Notes under the pieces: generated by a model | Told to the model about the DNA's origin: nothing | The model's database searches: none | Seen by the model: the letters and a program-made list of their open reading frames with translations, nothing else | Shown here: positions 55,482 through 63,699 of the stretch, one piece after another | Numbering within the stretch: the stretch's first letter is position 1 | Layout of the letters: each line of letters begins with the position of its first letter | NCBI GenBank assembly: GCA_964450435.1 | Contig: CAYVCX010000008.1 | Location: 8,615-72,614, forward strand | Reading direction: 5' to 3' | DNA: 64,000 nt | Source: SKLM01 sp964450435 | GTDB lineage: Bacteria; Chloroflexota; Anaerolineae; B4-G1 | Made by a program: the position numbers and the translations under genes

Positions 55482-56416
55482 CTACGCGCACGATTCGGCA
55501 TACCGGAGGCAGTCGCCAGTGTCGGCCTCAACTCGGGCGTAGGCTTCGTGCCACCCCCAGGGTACCGGCATCTCCTCATAGAGCGCCTCTCGGCGCGCCC
55601 CCAACAGGCACCGTGCCCCCCCATGAAATCGGCCGTGCACATCACCCGCTGCCCTGTTCTGGATGAGAGACAATCAAGCCACTCCAAGCCCTCCTCGCAC
55701 CGGAGCAGGTGGTGGTCCAGGATCAGCGTATCGACCTCCCGGGCCAGTCGTTCTGCGTTCTTCCAGGCACGCACGCGCCGCCTGCGGCCCACGAAGTGGC
55801 AGAGATAGAGGGCTGACCCGCCAACCAGGACGCTATCAGGCACCCAGTCTAGGATCAACGAGACGGCCTGGTGGTCGAGGAGTTGAATGTCGGAAGCGTG
55901 CACGAAGACGGTCCCGTCATCCTCGATGCGGGTCATCATCACCGTGCCGAGATGCGAATCTGGCTCTCCGTGCGCTACCGCCGGGGAGAAGGCGAGAGCT
56001 CCGGGGATCTGCCCGTCGGCGGCGTCCAGAGGCCTGTCCAGAATGTCGCTCAGGCCCTCGCGACGATCCTTCATGGTGGGGGAGAGACCTTCGTCTCCTT
56101 TCACCCACAACTGGGTCGTGTGACAGAGAGTCGCTGCCCGCAGTGCCTTCAGCTGGTAGGGATTCGCGTCCGGTAGAGGTGCGTGATCGCCGTGAAGGTG
56201 GCTGATCACCACGTCGCTCGCTGCCTCCAACCTTTTCCGGATCTTCGGACGCGCGCACTCGCCGACGGCCACCTGGGCCGGGTGCCGGAGCAGGCCGTGG
56301 CGCTCATAGCCTAGCGCCAGTCCAGGGTCAATGAGGAACCTGCGACCCGCGGCTTCCACGGCACAGCACAAGCCGCGCACGCCCAGCGACTCCGCACCGA
56401 GAATCTCAATCTGCAT
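55482..56416 (-). CDS. Metallo-beta-lactamase-fold protein (UPF0282-like), frameshifted near its C-terminus
   Basis: N-terminus MQIEILGAESLGVRGLCCAVE and RRFLIDPGLALGYERHGLLRHP. Metal site ISHLHGDHAPLPDANPYQL (HxHxDH), further ligands HASD and LDHHLL, and CTADFMGG. At a seven-G run (55616-55622) the frame breaks. The natural continuation ARCLLGARREALYEEMPVPWGW, given in part, lies in another frame ending at 55482, whereas the unbroken frame runs to 55424 with unrelated Arg-rich sequence. Metal-dependent hydrolase by fold; substrate unknown. Confidence 0.75.
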
Positions 56417-56481
56417 CTGATCCCACCCCAGAGAAGACCGCGAGCGAAGACGAGGCCGTCTGAACGTAGGCTGACTTCGGA

Positions 56482-57822
56482 CTATTTCCGCATCTTCGCC
56501 AGGGCCATCTCGGCCGCGTTCACCACGTGGTATGCGATAGGCGAGGCGGTTAGCGCCGGATGGGTCCCGATCTGGAACATCGCCATCTCCTCGGCCGTCA
56601 TGCGGCTCTGCACACAGGCCGAGATCGCGTTGATGATCTCGCCGGCGGTCGCATCGCCCATGACCTGGCCGCCCAGCGCCAGACCGGAGTTCCGCTCAAA
56701 TACCATCTTCACCTTTGTCTGCGCCACGCCGGGCATGGAGCCAGGGTGGCGGTTCGGTCCTTCGATCGCCACGGAGACCACGTCGTAACCCAAGTCCTCG
56801 GCCATCGATTCCGTCAGCCCAGCGGTGGCCAGCGCATGATCGCCCACCGCCGTCGACCAGACGCCCACCGTGCCGACGTTCTCCCGCTTGATGGCAAACA
56901 GATTCGCGCCGGCGATGCGCGCCTCGGTCGAGGCAATGGAAGCTAACTTGAGGCCCGAGGGCTTCCCACCAAAGAAAGAGACCTTCTCCGCGCAGTCACC
57001 GCACGCATAGACGTCGTCGGACGATGTCTGCATCGTCCGATCCACGCTGATCCCGCCCGTCGGCCCTGTCTCCAGGCCCGCGCGTTCCGCCAGGTCCACG
57101 CTCGCCACGGCGCCTACGCCCATAATCACCATGTCCGCGTCGATGACTGTACCGTCTGCCAGCTCCACGCGTTCCACGCATCCGTTGCCAGCGATGCGCT
57201 CCACCCGTGCTGGAGCGCTCACGGTGACGCCGCGGGATTCGAGTATCTCCTCCATGGTGACGCAGAACTCCTCATCGTATGCTAACATGAGGCAGTGCGG
57301 TAGCATCTCGACGATGGTGACGTTCTTGTCCCCCGTCTTGTTGATCTCATCCCCGAACTCAATCCCGATGAACCCGCCGCCGATGACCACCACATCCTCG
57401 ACCGTTTCCAACTCCCTCTGCAGGTCACTCAGGTAGTCCACGTCTTTGAGAACGGTGTATACCCCGTCCAGATCGATCCCCGGTATGGGGGGCATGGCCG
57501 GCTTCGATCCGGTGGCCAGAATCAGCCGGTCGTAGCCGATTTGAGCTGACCCGGTATCTACTACCTTCTTCTCTGTATCCAGGGCCTCTACTTCCGTGAC
57601 CAACAGCTCGATGTCGTTCTTCTCAAGCACCGCATCCGATATCAAGTTTCTATCCGGTGATCCCACTGTGCCGAAGATGTACGGGATCCCGCACGGGATC
57701 AGAACCTGCTCTTCCTTCCGCACCATCAGGATCGATTTCTCTGGATAGTGGCGTCGTGCTGTGATGGCGGCGGTCAGGCCAGCGGCACTTCCCCCCACGA
57801 TGACAACGTCAGCCCGTTTCAT
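56482..57822 (-). CDS. CoA-disulfide reductase/NADH oxidase-like flavoprotein
   Basis: 446 residues. FAD site DVVIVGGSAAGLTAAITARR; redox Cys in VLIPCGIPYIFG (the position of the single active Cys in CoA-disulfide reductases); NAD site VVVIGGGFIGIEFGDE; second FAD site DDVYACGDCAE; C-terminal dimerisation domain with HPALTASPIAYHVVNAAE. It may reduce CoA-disulfides, polysulfide or O2 with NAD(P)H. Long gap (220 nt) to the DIMC gene upstream. Confidence 0.85.
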   Translation of the reverse strand: MKRADVVIVGGSAAGLTAAITARRHYPEKSILMVRKEEQVLIPCGIPYIFGTVGSPDRNLISDAVLEKNDIELLVTEVEALDTEKKVVDTGSAQIGYDRLILATGSKPAMPPIPGIDLDGVYTVLKDVDYLSDLQRELETVEDVVVIGGGFIGIEFGDEINKTGDKNVTIVEMLPHCLMLAYDEEFCVTMEEILESRGVTVSAPARVERIAGNGCVERVELADGTVIDADMVIMGVGAVASVDLAERAGLETGPTGGISVDRTMQTSSDDVYACGDCAEKVSFFGGKPSGLKLASIASTEARIAGANLFAIKRENVGTVGVWSTAVGDHALATAGLTESMAEDLGYDVVSVAIEGPNRHPGSMPGVAQTKVKMVFERNSGLALGGQVMGDATAGEIINAISACVQSRMTAEEMAMFQIGTHPALTASPIAYHVVNAAEMALAKMRK

Positions 57823-58043
57823 GTTTGGCTCCTTCTGTTGACGATGGTTAATTCCACCTGGACCGGTGGTCCAGTCCCATCCACGCCCGCTATCGGGGGC
57901 ATGTCGATGTCTCTCGCGACTGCCGTGCCTCGTGTGAGACGTATACTGTCGTATGTCCCGCGTCGCACCTCCTTATCCCAGACGTCCTGCTCTCTTCAAG
58001 CGTGCCGCGCGGGCCGTTGTGCCTGGCCTCCTGACCAGGCACT

Positions 58044-58718
58044 TCACCCCTCTTCCTCAAGCTGCTCCAACCGATCCAACACCTGGCTCAGCTGATTCTG
58101 CAACTGCTTGGCTGTCTCCTTCAACGCAGCCATCTCTTCCTTTGCCGTGGCTCCCGGCTGCCCAGCCGGCGGTACAGACCCCGACGCTGCCGGACCTGAC
58201 GGTACTGCCGCTGACTGTGGCGGTGCGCTCGTGCCGTACCCTTGACCGACACGGCCCATGCCGCGGCCCATACCACGCCCTCTACCCATACCACGGCCCC
58301 TACCCATTCCTCGTCCCGTGCCCATCCCCGGCTGCACGCCGCTCCCGTGGGGCACGCCCATGCCCATACCGGCCTGCGCGCTGGCGTCGGCGATCGACTG
58401 CAGCTGGCCCGACTTGAAGGCTTCGACGGCCTCTCGCACGGTCCCTTCACCGAACAAGTAGATAGGAATCCCCGCCGCCTGGAACACGTTGTAGGCATTC
58501 GGTCCCACGTTGCCCGTCACCACCGCCTGTGCGCCCTGCGCGACGACGAACTGAGCGGCCTGAATGCCCGCCCCGCTGGCGGCGCCGATCACCTGATTCT
58601 CCGCGGCCTCGTGCGCCATGCTCTGCGTGTCCACGAAGACGTAGGCGGGACAGCGACCGAAGACCGGGCTTGCCGCTGCGTCGAGATCGGCTCCGTTGCT
58701 TGTGACCGCAATTCTCAT
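58044..58718 (-). CDS. DIMC (NifX/NifB-type) protein with GMGRG repeats and a coiled-coil tail
   Basis: 224 residues from ATG 58718, behind GGAGGAG. Residues 1-~110 are the dinitrogenase iron-molybdenum cofactor-binding fold: MRIAVTSNGADLDAAASPVFGRCPAYVFVD, given in part as SPVFGRCPAYVFVD, then VVTGNVGPNAYNVFQAAGI. Residues ~125-160 are GMGRGRG repeats, followed by a Pro/Ala-rich linker and a helical tail (LKETAKQLQNQLSQVLDRLE) like that of DUF5320 proteins. No nif genes are present. Such proteins accompany Mrp ATPases in anaerobes. Confidence 0.8.
   Translation of the reverse strand: MRIAVTSNGADLDAAASPVFGRCPAYVFVDTQSMAHEAAENQVIGAASGAGIQAAQFVVAQGAQAVVTGNVGPNAYNVFQAAGIPIYLFGEGTVREAVEAFKSGQLQSIADASAQAGMGMGVPHGSGVQPGMGTGRGMGRGRGMGRGRGMGRGMGRVGQGYGTSAPPQSAAVPSGPAASGSVPPAGQPGATAKEEMAALKETAKQLQNQLSQVLDRLEQLEEEG
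58250..58330. repeat. Degenerate DNA repeats encoding GMGRG/RGMGRG units
   Basis: Repeated copies of a CCCATACCACG-like unit inside the DIMC gene. They produce the Gly-Met-Gly-Arg run and could vary in length by slippage. Confidence 0.55.
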
Positions 58719-58862
58719 TTGCACTCCTCCTGACGAGACGTACAGTTCTCCTACCTGCCGGACGAGAGGCATCCGCCCCTCGTCCGCTACGGCGCTCGAG
58801 ACGGGTGAGGACGTAGACCACGGCAACACCCGCCCCGAAGATCTTCGTGGACCGCTTGCGCC

Positions 58863-59228
58863 TTATGCCTCTTCCTGTTCGAGCTCCTGGATGCGGCCGG
58901 TGATGGCGTCCAGCGACTCGCGCAGCCGCTCAGCGTGCGTCCGCAGGGTAGTGGCCTCCTGCTCCTTGGTCGGCGCAGGACCGTACGGCGGATATCCTGC
59001 TGGAGCTGCGTAGCCGGCTCCGTACCGTGCCCAGAAGGGCAGCCCAGTCGCGTAGTAGCCCCGTCGCCACCCGCGACCCCAACCGCCGCCCCAGCCACGG
59101 CCCCAGCCATTGCTCATGCGGGCCCCCGGGTTGGCGTAGCCCGGCATGCCGTACCCGGAGCAGTACCCGGCGGCTCGTCCTGTCATCGGTCCCATACCCA
59201 TGGGCCCGGTTCCGTCTCCTGCTGGCAT
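58863..59228 (-). CDS. DUF5320-type protein (third copy)
   Basis: 121 residues from MPAGDGTGPMGMGPMTGRAAGYCSG, the DUF5320 start (single Cys). A Gly/Trp/Arg-rich stretch follows (GWGRGWGGGWGRGWRRGYYATGLPFWARYGAG, given in part), then a C-terminal coiled coil (LRTHAERLRESLDAITGRIQELE). The frame also offers an ATG at 59249. Function unknown; commonly next to DIMC/Mrp genes. Confidence 0.75.
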   Translation of the reverse strand: MPAGDGTGPMGMGPMTGRAAGYCSGYGMPGYANPGARMSNGWGRGWGGGWGRGWRRGYYATGLPFWARYGAGYAAPAGYPPYGPAPTKEQEATTLRTHAERLRESLDAITGRIQELEQEEA

Positions 59229-59372
59229 GTCCTCATACCTCCTTGGCAACGTGCCTCACCCTAGGCTTCTCACTTCCTCGATTCTGCTGCTCCCAGCAGA
59301 TGTCCGATCCGCCCGCAGTACGTGCTGTACATCCCCTTCATCATCGACTTTCGTCGTCCGTACTGTGTCTGG

Positions 59373-59618
59373 CTAGCACCCGACACGTCCTCGGCCTCGG
59401 CCCCAGCCACCGCGAAAGCCCCTGGCGAGGCCCCAGCGCGGCCGCCTACGGCCGTAGAGCGGTCGACGGACCTCGTACGCCGGCCGCAAGTGTGCCGCCA
59501 GCGGAGGCCGGTAGGTGCCGTATCCTCTCGACACGGGGCTGACGGGATTGCACCATCCCCGTGCACCTCCGGTCATCGGTCCTCTGCCGCTTGGCCCAGT
59601 TCCATCGAACGCTGGCAT
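59373..59618 (-). CDS. DUF5320-type protein (second copy, short)
   Basis: 81 residues, MPAFDGTGPSGRGPMTGGARGWCNP, with GAGGAGG just before ATG. It ends in GFRGGWGRGRGRVGC without the coiled-coil tail, so it may be truncated. Its 5' part overlaps the open frame of the copy upstream by 173 nt. Confidence 0.6.
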   Translation of the reverse strand: MPAFDGTGPSGRGPMTGGARGWCNPVSPVSRGYGTYRPPLAAHLRPAYEVRRPLYGRRRPRWGLARGFRGGWGRGRGRVGC

Positions 59619-60000
59619 AGTTCTCACCTCCTCCAGTCTCTTGGTTGGCACGCCGGCCCATCGGCCTGCCGGTTCCTGCTGCTACTTCCCAACGCCCGGG
59701 CGGAGCCATCGTCTGGGTGCGGTCAGCGTACCCCGGCGTCCTCGCCCCCCTGCCGCGCAGTCGCCCTCGCCAGAAGGTGGGAAATCGCCACACGGTACGT
59801 CGTGACCAGGAGGGTCGCGTCGGTAGTCGGCGCGCCGACCATCCCAGCGATGCCCTCACATGCACCGAGCGGCCCTGCTGGCCTGCGTAGCCGACAGTCG
59901 GTTCTCCTGGCGCGTCGGGCAGTTTCACGGCACAGTATCCCTCTCCGCGCCCACTGAACGGACCTTCGCCCAGTGGCCCTGTTCCGTCAAACCTCGGCAT
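59446..60000 (-). CDS. DUF5320-type protein (first copy), probably run-on
   Basis: Starts MPRFDGTGPLGEGPFSGRGEGYCAV (ATG 60000, good GGAGG upstream), then Arg-rich sequence that overlaps the next gene in another frame. The C-terminal part from about residue 90 looks like a shadow, so the true gene probably ended near 59640 before a frameshift removed its stop. Confidence 0.5.
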   Translation of the reverse strand: MPRFDGTGPLGEGPFSGRGEGYCAVKLPDAPGEPTVGYAGQQGRSVHVRASLGWSARRLPTRPSWSRRTVWRFPTFWRGRLRGRGARTPGYADRTQTMAPPGRWEVAAGTGRPMGRRANQETGGGENYASVRWNWAKRQRTDDRRCTGMVQSRQPRVERIRHLPASAGGTLAAGVRGPSTALRP

Positions 60001-60057
60001 ATCTCTCACCTCCTTCCTCACCATACTCTATCAAGGCGCGCCCTTACCGTGCCTGGT

Positions 60058-60495
60058 TCAGTCATAGGCGAGTCGGATTTCCTCATCAGTCAGCACGTGC
60101 GCGATCCGCTTCTGCCAAGCCGGAGAGCGCCACGTGCTCAGTGCCTGGTGCGTCACGTAGTAATTCTGGGGGATTGGATGCGTGCCGATTACCACCTCCA
60201 GACCGTATTTGGCCGGCATGAAATCACAGAATGCCTGCAGGCGCGGGCAGGGTGGGTAGCCTACCACCAACCCGGTGGCCAGGTGAATCACCTCCGCCCC
60301 GTTCTTCTTCATCTCCGCGGGGGCGTACTCTACGTTGCCGCCGGGACACCCGCCGCACGTGGCGTAGCCGACCAGCTCAATCTCCTCGGCTTCGTATAGG
60401 GCGAACGCCCCTTCGCGACTTCTCAGTGAGCGCAGGCACTTCCCACCTGCACACGTGTGGTAGCGGTGACAGATGATAATCCCGATCCGTTTCAC
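60058..60495 (-). CDS. CGGC-domain protein
   Basis: 145 residues. IGIIICHRYHTCAGGKCLRSL, then GYATCGGCPGGNVEYAPAEMKKNGAEVIHLATG, the CGGC motif of pfam CGGC, and a further Cys pair in PPCPRLQAFC. Likely binds a metal or cluster; function unknown. ATG overlaps the DUF89 stop by 4 nt. Confidence 0.85.
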   Translation of the reverse strand: MKRIGIIICHRYHTCAGGKCLRSLRSREGAFALYEAEEIELVGYATCGGCPGGNVEYAPAEMKKNGAEVIHLATGLVVGYPPCPRLQAFCDFMPAKYGLEVVIGTHPIPQNYYVTHQALSTWRSPAWQKRIAHVLTDEEIRLAYD

Positions 60496-61376
60496 AGCTG
60501 CTTCTCCTTATGGTATCCACGACTGTCCTTTTCGTCCCTCCCCTGGTGCAAAATCAGGCTTCTCACCCGCACGCCCAGATCCCTGGCGATGACCGGGCAC
60601 TTCGTCTGGAGCAGGAAAAAAAGCTGCGATCCCTCCTCGCTCAGCGTCTCGTAGTTTGCCTGTCCCTTGGCGATGACCAGTTCGGACTCCTCATATAGGC
60701 CGCGGAAAGGCTCCGAACACGTTTCCAAGATTGTGCCTGGGGCGTCTGAGCCATTGCTCATCACCTCCGCTACCTGATCCACACCGGCGGCTTGTGCGTC
60801 CTCCATCGTGGCATCGTTAATGGTGGGATGCCCTTTGACGGCGTAGACGACTGGTGGGTCGATGGTCTCGATCAACAGCCGATCGAAGACTGTCTCCCCG
60901 GCGTTGTCAGCCAGGTAGAGCACCTCCTGAGCTTCGTCGAGGGCGGTGCGGAAAACTTCCCCATCGTCGATGCCGAACGGCTCCTCTAGCACGCGCTTGA
61001 CCTCTTCCCGCAGATCATATTCTGCGTCTGCGGCCATATCGATGATGTTCCCCGCGATGCTGAGTCGCACCGCCGCCTCCAGCCAGTCTTCCGCGTCAGC
61101 CAGCAGCTGTTCCATCCACGGATAGAGCGCCAACGCTTCCTCAGTGCTGCACGCTTTGGCAGCCCGGTATGGATCGTCGGCGCCGGTCTCCTGCCTGACG
61201 ATGCGGTGAACCTGGTGGGTGATCTGTGGAGGCGTGATCAACAACGGGGAGTTCTTCAGCACGTCCAGCACTCGTCCGAGGATTGCTCTCAGTTCTCGGT
61301 CATCCGCCCCCGCCACTCGTGCGGCATCCAGAGCCTGGCGTAGGAAGCACGGATAGCAGTCGAGATAGGTTCTCAC
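60492..61376 (-). CDS. DUF89/ARMT1-like protein (putative damage-control phosphatase)
   Basis: 294 residues. N-terminal YLDCYPCFLRQALDAAR (CxxC); active-site segments SIAGNIIDMAAD, YLADNAGETVFDRLLIE, and AKGQANYETLSEE. This is the archaeal-type DUF89 subfamily with N-terminal cysteines. Members dephosphorylate damaged or excess phosphometabolites with a metal ion. It overlaps mrp by 4 nt. Confidence 0.88.
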   Translation of the reverse strand: MRTYLDCYPCFLRQALDAARVAGADDRELRAILGRVLDVLKNSPLLITPPQITHQVHRIVRQETGADDPYRAAKACSTEEALALYPWMEQLLADAEDWLEAAVRLSIAGNIIDMAADAEYDLREEVKRVLEEPFGIDDGEVFRTALDEAQEVLYLADNAGETVFDRLLIETIDPPVVYAVKGHPTINDATMEDAQAAGVDQVAEVMSNGSDAPGTILETCSEPFRGLYEESELVIAKGQANYETLSEEGSQLFFLLQTKCPVIARDLGVRVRSLILHQGRDEKDSRGYHKEKQL

Positions 61377-62449
61377 TCGTCATTCTCCTCAGAGACACTC
61401 TTCCTCGCTGCCAGACGGTCCACCACCTGTTCTGCGATCGGCTCGAAGACCTCGATGGTGCATGTCTCGATCCTCCCGACGTCGCAGTGGTGAGAGATCT
61501 CTGGATCCAGCGGGATGCGCCCCAGGAGTGGCACCCCCAGCTCCGATGCTGTGTAGGCGGCCTGGCTCGGTCCGAAGACCTCGATCCTTGCGCCGCAGTC
61601 GGGGCAGGTAGCATAGCTCATGTTCTCCACCAGGCCCAGGATGGGCGCCCCCATCTGCTTGGCCATACGCGCCGCCTTCCGCACCACCATTCCCGCCAGA
61701 TCCTGTGGTGATGTTACCAGCACCACCCCTCCGAGCGGGATCGACTGCATCACCGTCAGCGAGGCATCCGACGTTCCAGGCGGGAGATCGACCACCAGAT
61801 AATCGAGCTTCCCCCAGACCACCTCGTTCCAGAACTGTTTGATGACACTGCTGATCAGCGGCCCTCGCCAGATGACGGCCTCATCCTCGCTCGGGAGCAG
61901 CAGGTTGATCGACATGACCTTGACGCCCTGCTCCGTCTGGACGGGGAAGACGCCCTGAGGACCGCCCAACGGTCGCTTACGGAGCCCGAACATCTTCGGC
62001 TGACTGGGCCCGGTGATGTCGGCATCCAGGACACCGACCTGTCTCCCCGCCCGGTTGAGTGCCACCGCCAGGAGCGCCGTCACCGACGACTTCCCCACGC
62101 CGCCCTTTCCGCTCAACACCGCCACCACATAATCGATCTCATTCACCGCCTGTGCTGGCTTTGGACCGCCTTCGGCCTCTGTCATGAACGCCGCGCGTTC
62201 CTCCTGGCTCATCTCGACCACGTCCACCGTCACGTCCAGGTCAGAATCGAGCGCGGTCACAGCCCCGCGAACACTCTGCACCAGATCCTCCCGGATGGGT
62301 ATCTCCTTGAAGGGGAGTGCCAGCGTGACCCACATCCCGCTGTCTTCACGTGTGACGTTCCTAATCATGCCCAGCGTTACAAGATCCCGGTCCACCTCAG
62401 GGTGCTTCACCCCGCGCAACGCCTCAACAACTCGCTCCTCGGTAGTCAT
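61373..62449 (-). CDS. mrp: Mrp/NBP35-type iron-sulfur carrier P-loop ATPase
   Basis: 358 residues from ATG 62449; the frame opens at 62491. N-terminal MIP18/DUF59 domain (VVEALRGVKHPEVDRDLVTLGMI, in part); deviant Walker A VLSGKGGVGKSSV; VLDADITGPSQPKMFG; VVDLPPGTSDASLTV; and the cluster-binding CxxC in MSYATCPDCGARIEVFG. It carries and delivers [4Fe-4S] clusters. In this array, rich in iron-sulfur proteins, it fits as the assembly factor. Confidence 0.93.
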   Translation of the reverse strand: MTTEERVVEALRGVKHPEVDRDLVTLGMIRNVTREDSGMWVTLALPFKEIPIREDLVQSVRGAVTALDSDLDVTVDVVEMSQEERAAFMTEAEGGPKPAQAVNEIDYVVAVLSGKGGVGKSSVTALLAVALNRAGRQVGVLDADITGPSQPKMFGLRKRPLGGPQGVFPVQTEQGVKVMSINLLLPSEDEAVIWRGPLISSVIKQFWNEVVWGKLDYLVVDLPPGTSDASLTVMQSIPLGGVVLVTSPQDLAGMVVRKAARMAKQMGAPILGLVENMSYATCPDCGARIEVFGPSQAAYTASELGVPLLGRIPLDPEISHHCDVGRIETCTIEVFEPIAEQVVDRLAARKSVSEENDE

Positions 62450-62527
62450 TGTCTCTCTCGTTCCTTTATCTGTCGTGTGAGCAGCGCGCAACGGTCCCCA
62501 CGCCGCCCTATCACTCAGCCCGGTGCG

Positions 62528-62923
62528 TCAATGGTGGTTGCCTTCACCCTGGTCCATGTGCTCCCGGTAGGCGCCCAGGATGTCGTCGATCATACCGCGT
62601 GTCTCCTCCAGGTCCCGCGTCCACCAGCGGAGCACCTCGTCGCCCACCTGGGTCAGGCGATAGACGCGGCGCGGGGGACCCTGGGTCTGCTCCTCCTCCC
62701 AGCTTGAGACGACCCAACCCTTCTCCTCCATCCCGCGCAGTGCCCGATAGACGGCGCTCGTGTCGACCTCATCCAGGCCGTAGCCCGCCAGCCCGTCGAT
62801 CAGCGTATAGCCATGGCTTGGTCCGTGGTGCAGCAGGAGGAGCAGTGTCGGTTCCAGAAACCGCACTGCGCGGCGTGAGTATCCTCGCTTTCGCCATCGG
62901 CGCCGTCGTCTTCCTCTAGCCAT
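62528..62923 (-). CDS. PadR-family transcriptional regulator
   Basis: 131 residues from ATG 62923. A basic N-terminus (MARGRRRRRWRKRG) precedes the PadR winged helix: LLLLLHHGPSHGYTLIDGLAGYGLDEVDTSAVYRALRGMEEKGWV, given in part as DTSAVYRALRGMEEKGW. RVYRLTQVGDEVLRWW and a dimerisation helix follow. Its promoter overlaps an ATATGTAA/TTACATAT operator, so it probably represses itself and perhaps the downstream array. Confidence 0.88.
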   Translation of the reverse strand: MARGRRRRRWRKRGYSRRAVRFLEPTLLLLLHHGPSHGYTLIDGLAGYGLDEVDTSAVYRALRGMEEKGWVVSSWEEEQTQGPPRRVYRLTQVGDEVLRWWTRDLEETRGMIDDILGAYREHMDQGEGNHH

Positions 62924-62965
62924 GCCTAATCTCCAGTGTCTGCTTGTGAGTCCCAATCCAACGAG

Positions 62966-62994
62966 ACTATAGCACACTATATGTAATCTGTCAA
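62966..62994 (-). promoter_or_regulatory. padR promoter
   Basis: On the minus strand: a perfect TTGACA (62989-62994), 17-bp spacer, TATAGT (62966-62971), with TGC before the -10. Confidence 0.8.
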
Positions 62995-63010
62995 TAGATA
63001 AGTTACATAT
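62979..63010. promoter_or_regulatory. Putative PadR operator
   Basis: Perfect inverted repeat ATATGTAA (62979-62986) and TTACATAT (63003-63010) with a 16-bp spacer that contains the -35. The ATGTAA/TTACAT core matches known PadR-type sites. Confidence 0.65.
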
Positions 63011-63069
63011 TGCTGGCGGTTGAGTCAAGTAGACATCGTAATCTCCCTTTCGATTTGATGCCCCTCGCA

Positions 63070-63102
63070 GAACCATACGTGAGGCTTTCCCTCACACGAC
63101 TC
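63070..63102 (-). ncRNA. Group II intron domain V
   Basis: Hairpin GAGTCGTGTGAGG, GAAA loop, GCCTCACGTATGGTTC, matching bacterial group II intron domain V. Confidence 0.8.
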
Positions 63103-63117
63103 TTCGGGAACACATCC

Positions 63118-63471
63118 TCAGTACCAGGATAGAGTGTAAAGCGAGTGGCATATCTTGGGTTTGGGCAGTGGATGGCACATCAGGAATCTGGAGTACTGGC
63201 CAAAACTCATGCTCTTCCTCTGACTCCGACGGTTGATCCACTTGTACGCCAACTTGATGGCGAGCCCGTAGAATGTGTTACGTGCAGGCTGGTTCCCACT
63301 GATTCCACAGTAGCGATAGTGGCCCGCTTGCTCTTGCTGAAGCACCTTCCACCAGTCTTCCAGCTTGACCCAGTTGCGAATTCGCTTCAGCCACCCATTC
63401 GATTCTTTCGCTTTCTGGCGAAACTTGTCGCTCGCCGTCTTGTGCCCCAGCCTGAAGCTGTCATGGGCCAA
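63118..63471 (-). pseudogene. ltrA: Group II intron maturase, C-terminal fragment
   Basis: 117 residues. LKRIRNWVKLEDWWKVLQQE, GHYRYCGISGNQPARNTFYGL and NRRSQRKSMSFGQYSRFL followed by PLPKPKICHSLYTLSW match the maturase/thumb end of intron reverse transcriptases. The YADD-containing catalytic region is absent, so the element is dead. Confidence 0.78.
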
Positions 63472-63480
63472 CTCTGGTCA

Positions 63481-63699
63481 GAATAGCGGTCATATCGGAC
63501 GGATTGGATGGAGAGCCTGGGGATCCGGAAGAGCTACGGCCAGAGTGGTTGGAGGAGAACAGGGTGGCAGCGGAAGGCGGCGACGTGGGGGTCGGGTTGA
63601 CGAAAGAAGCAGATAGGAGGACAATGGCGGCTGCGGACAGAGAAACCACAAAGGAAGACGCCTCCCGAAGTGGCTCGATCTTGACGGAGAAGACCACGA
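63481..63699. other. Junction between intron fragment and transposase remnants
   Basis: No recognised gene. An open plus-strand frame from 63504 has no family features. An imperfect inverted repeat (GACGCCTCCC near 63658 and GGGGAGGCGCC near 63702) flanks ~45 nt. Confidence 0.35.

Larger units (their letters stand above)
63024..63480 (-). mobile_element. Truncated group II intron (3' part)
   Basis: Contains the C-terminus of the intron-encoded maturase (63118-63471), domain V at 63070-63102 (33 nt, GAAA tetraloop, ending GGTTC), and a domain VI-like stem ending TCTACTTGAC at 63024, the usual 3' splice end. The 5' intron half and the reverse transcriptase core are missing. It abuts the padR operator region. 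Confidence 0.75.
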
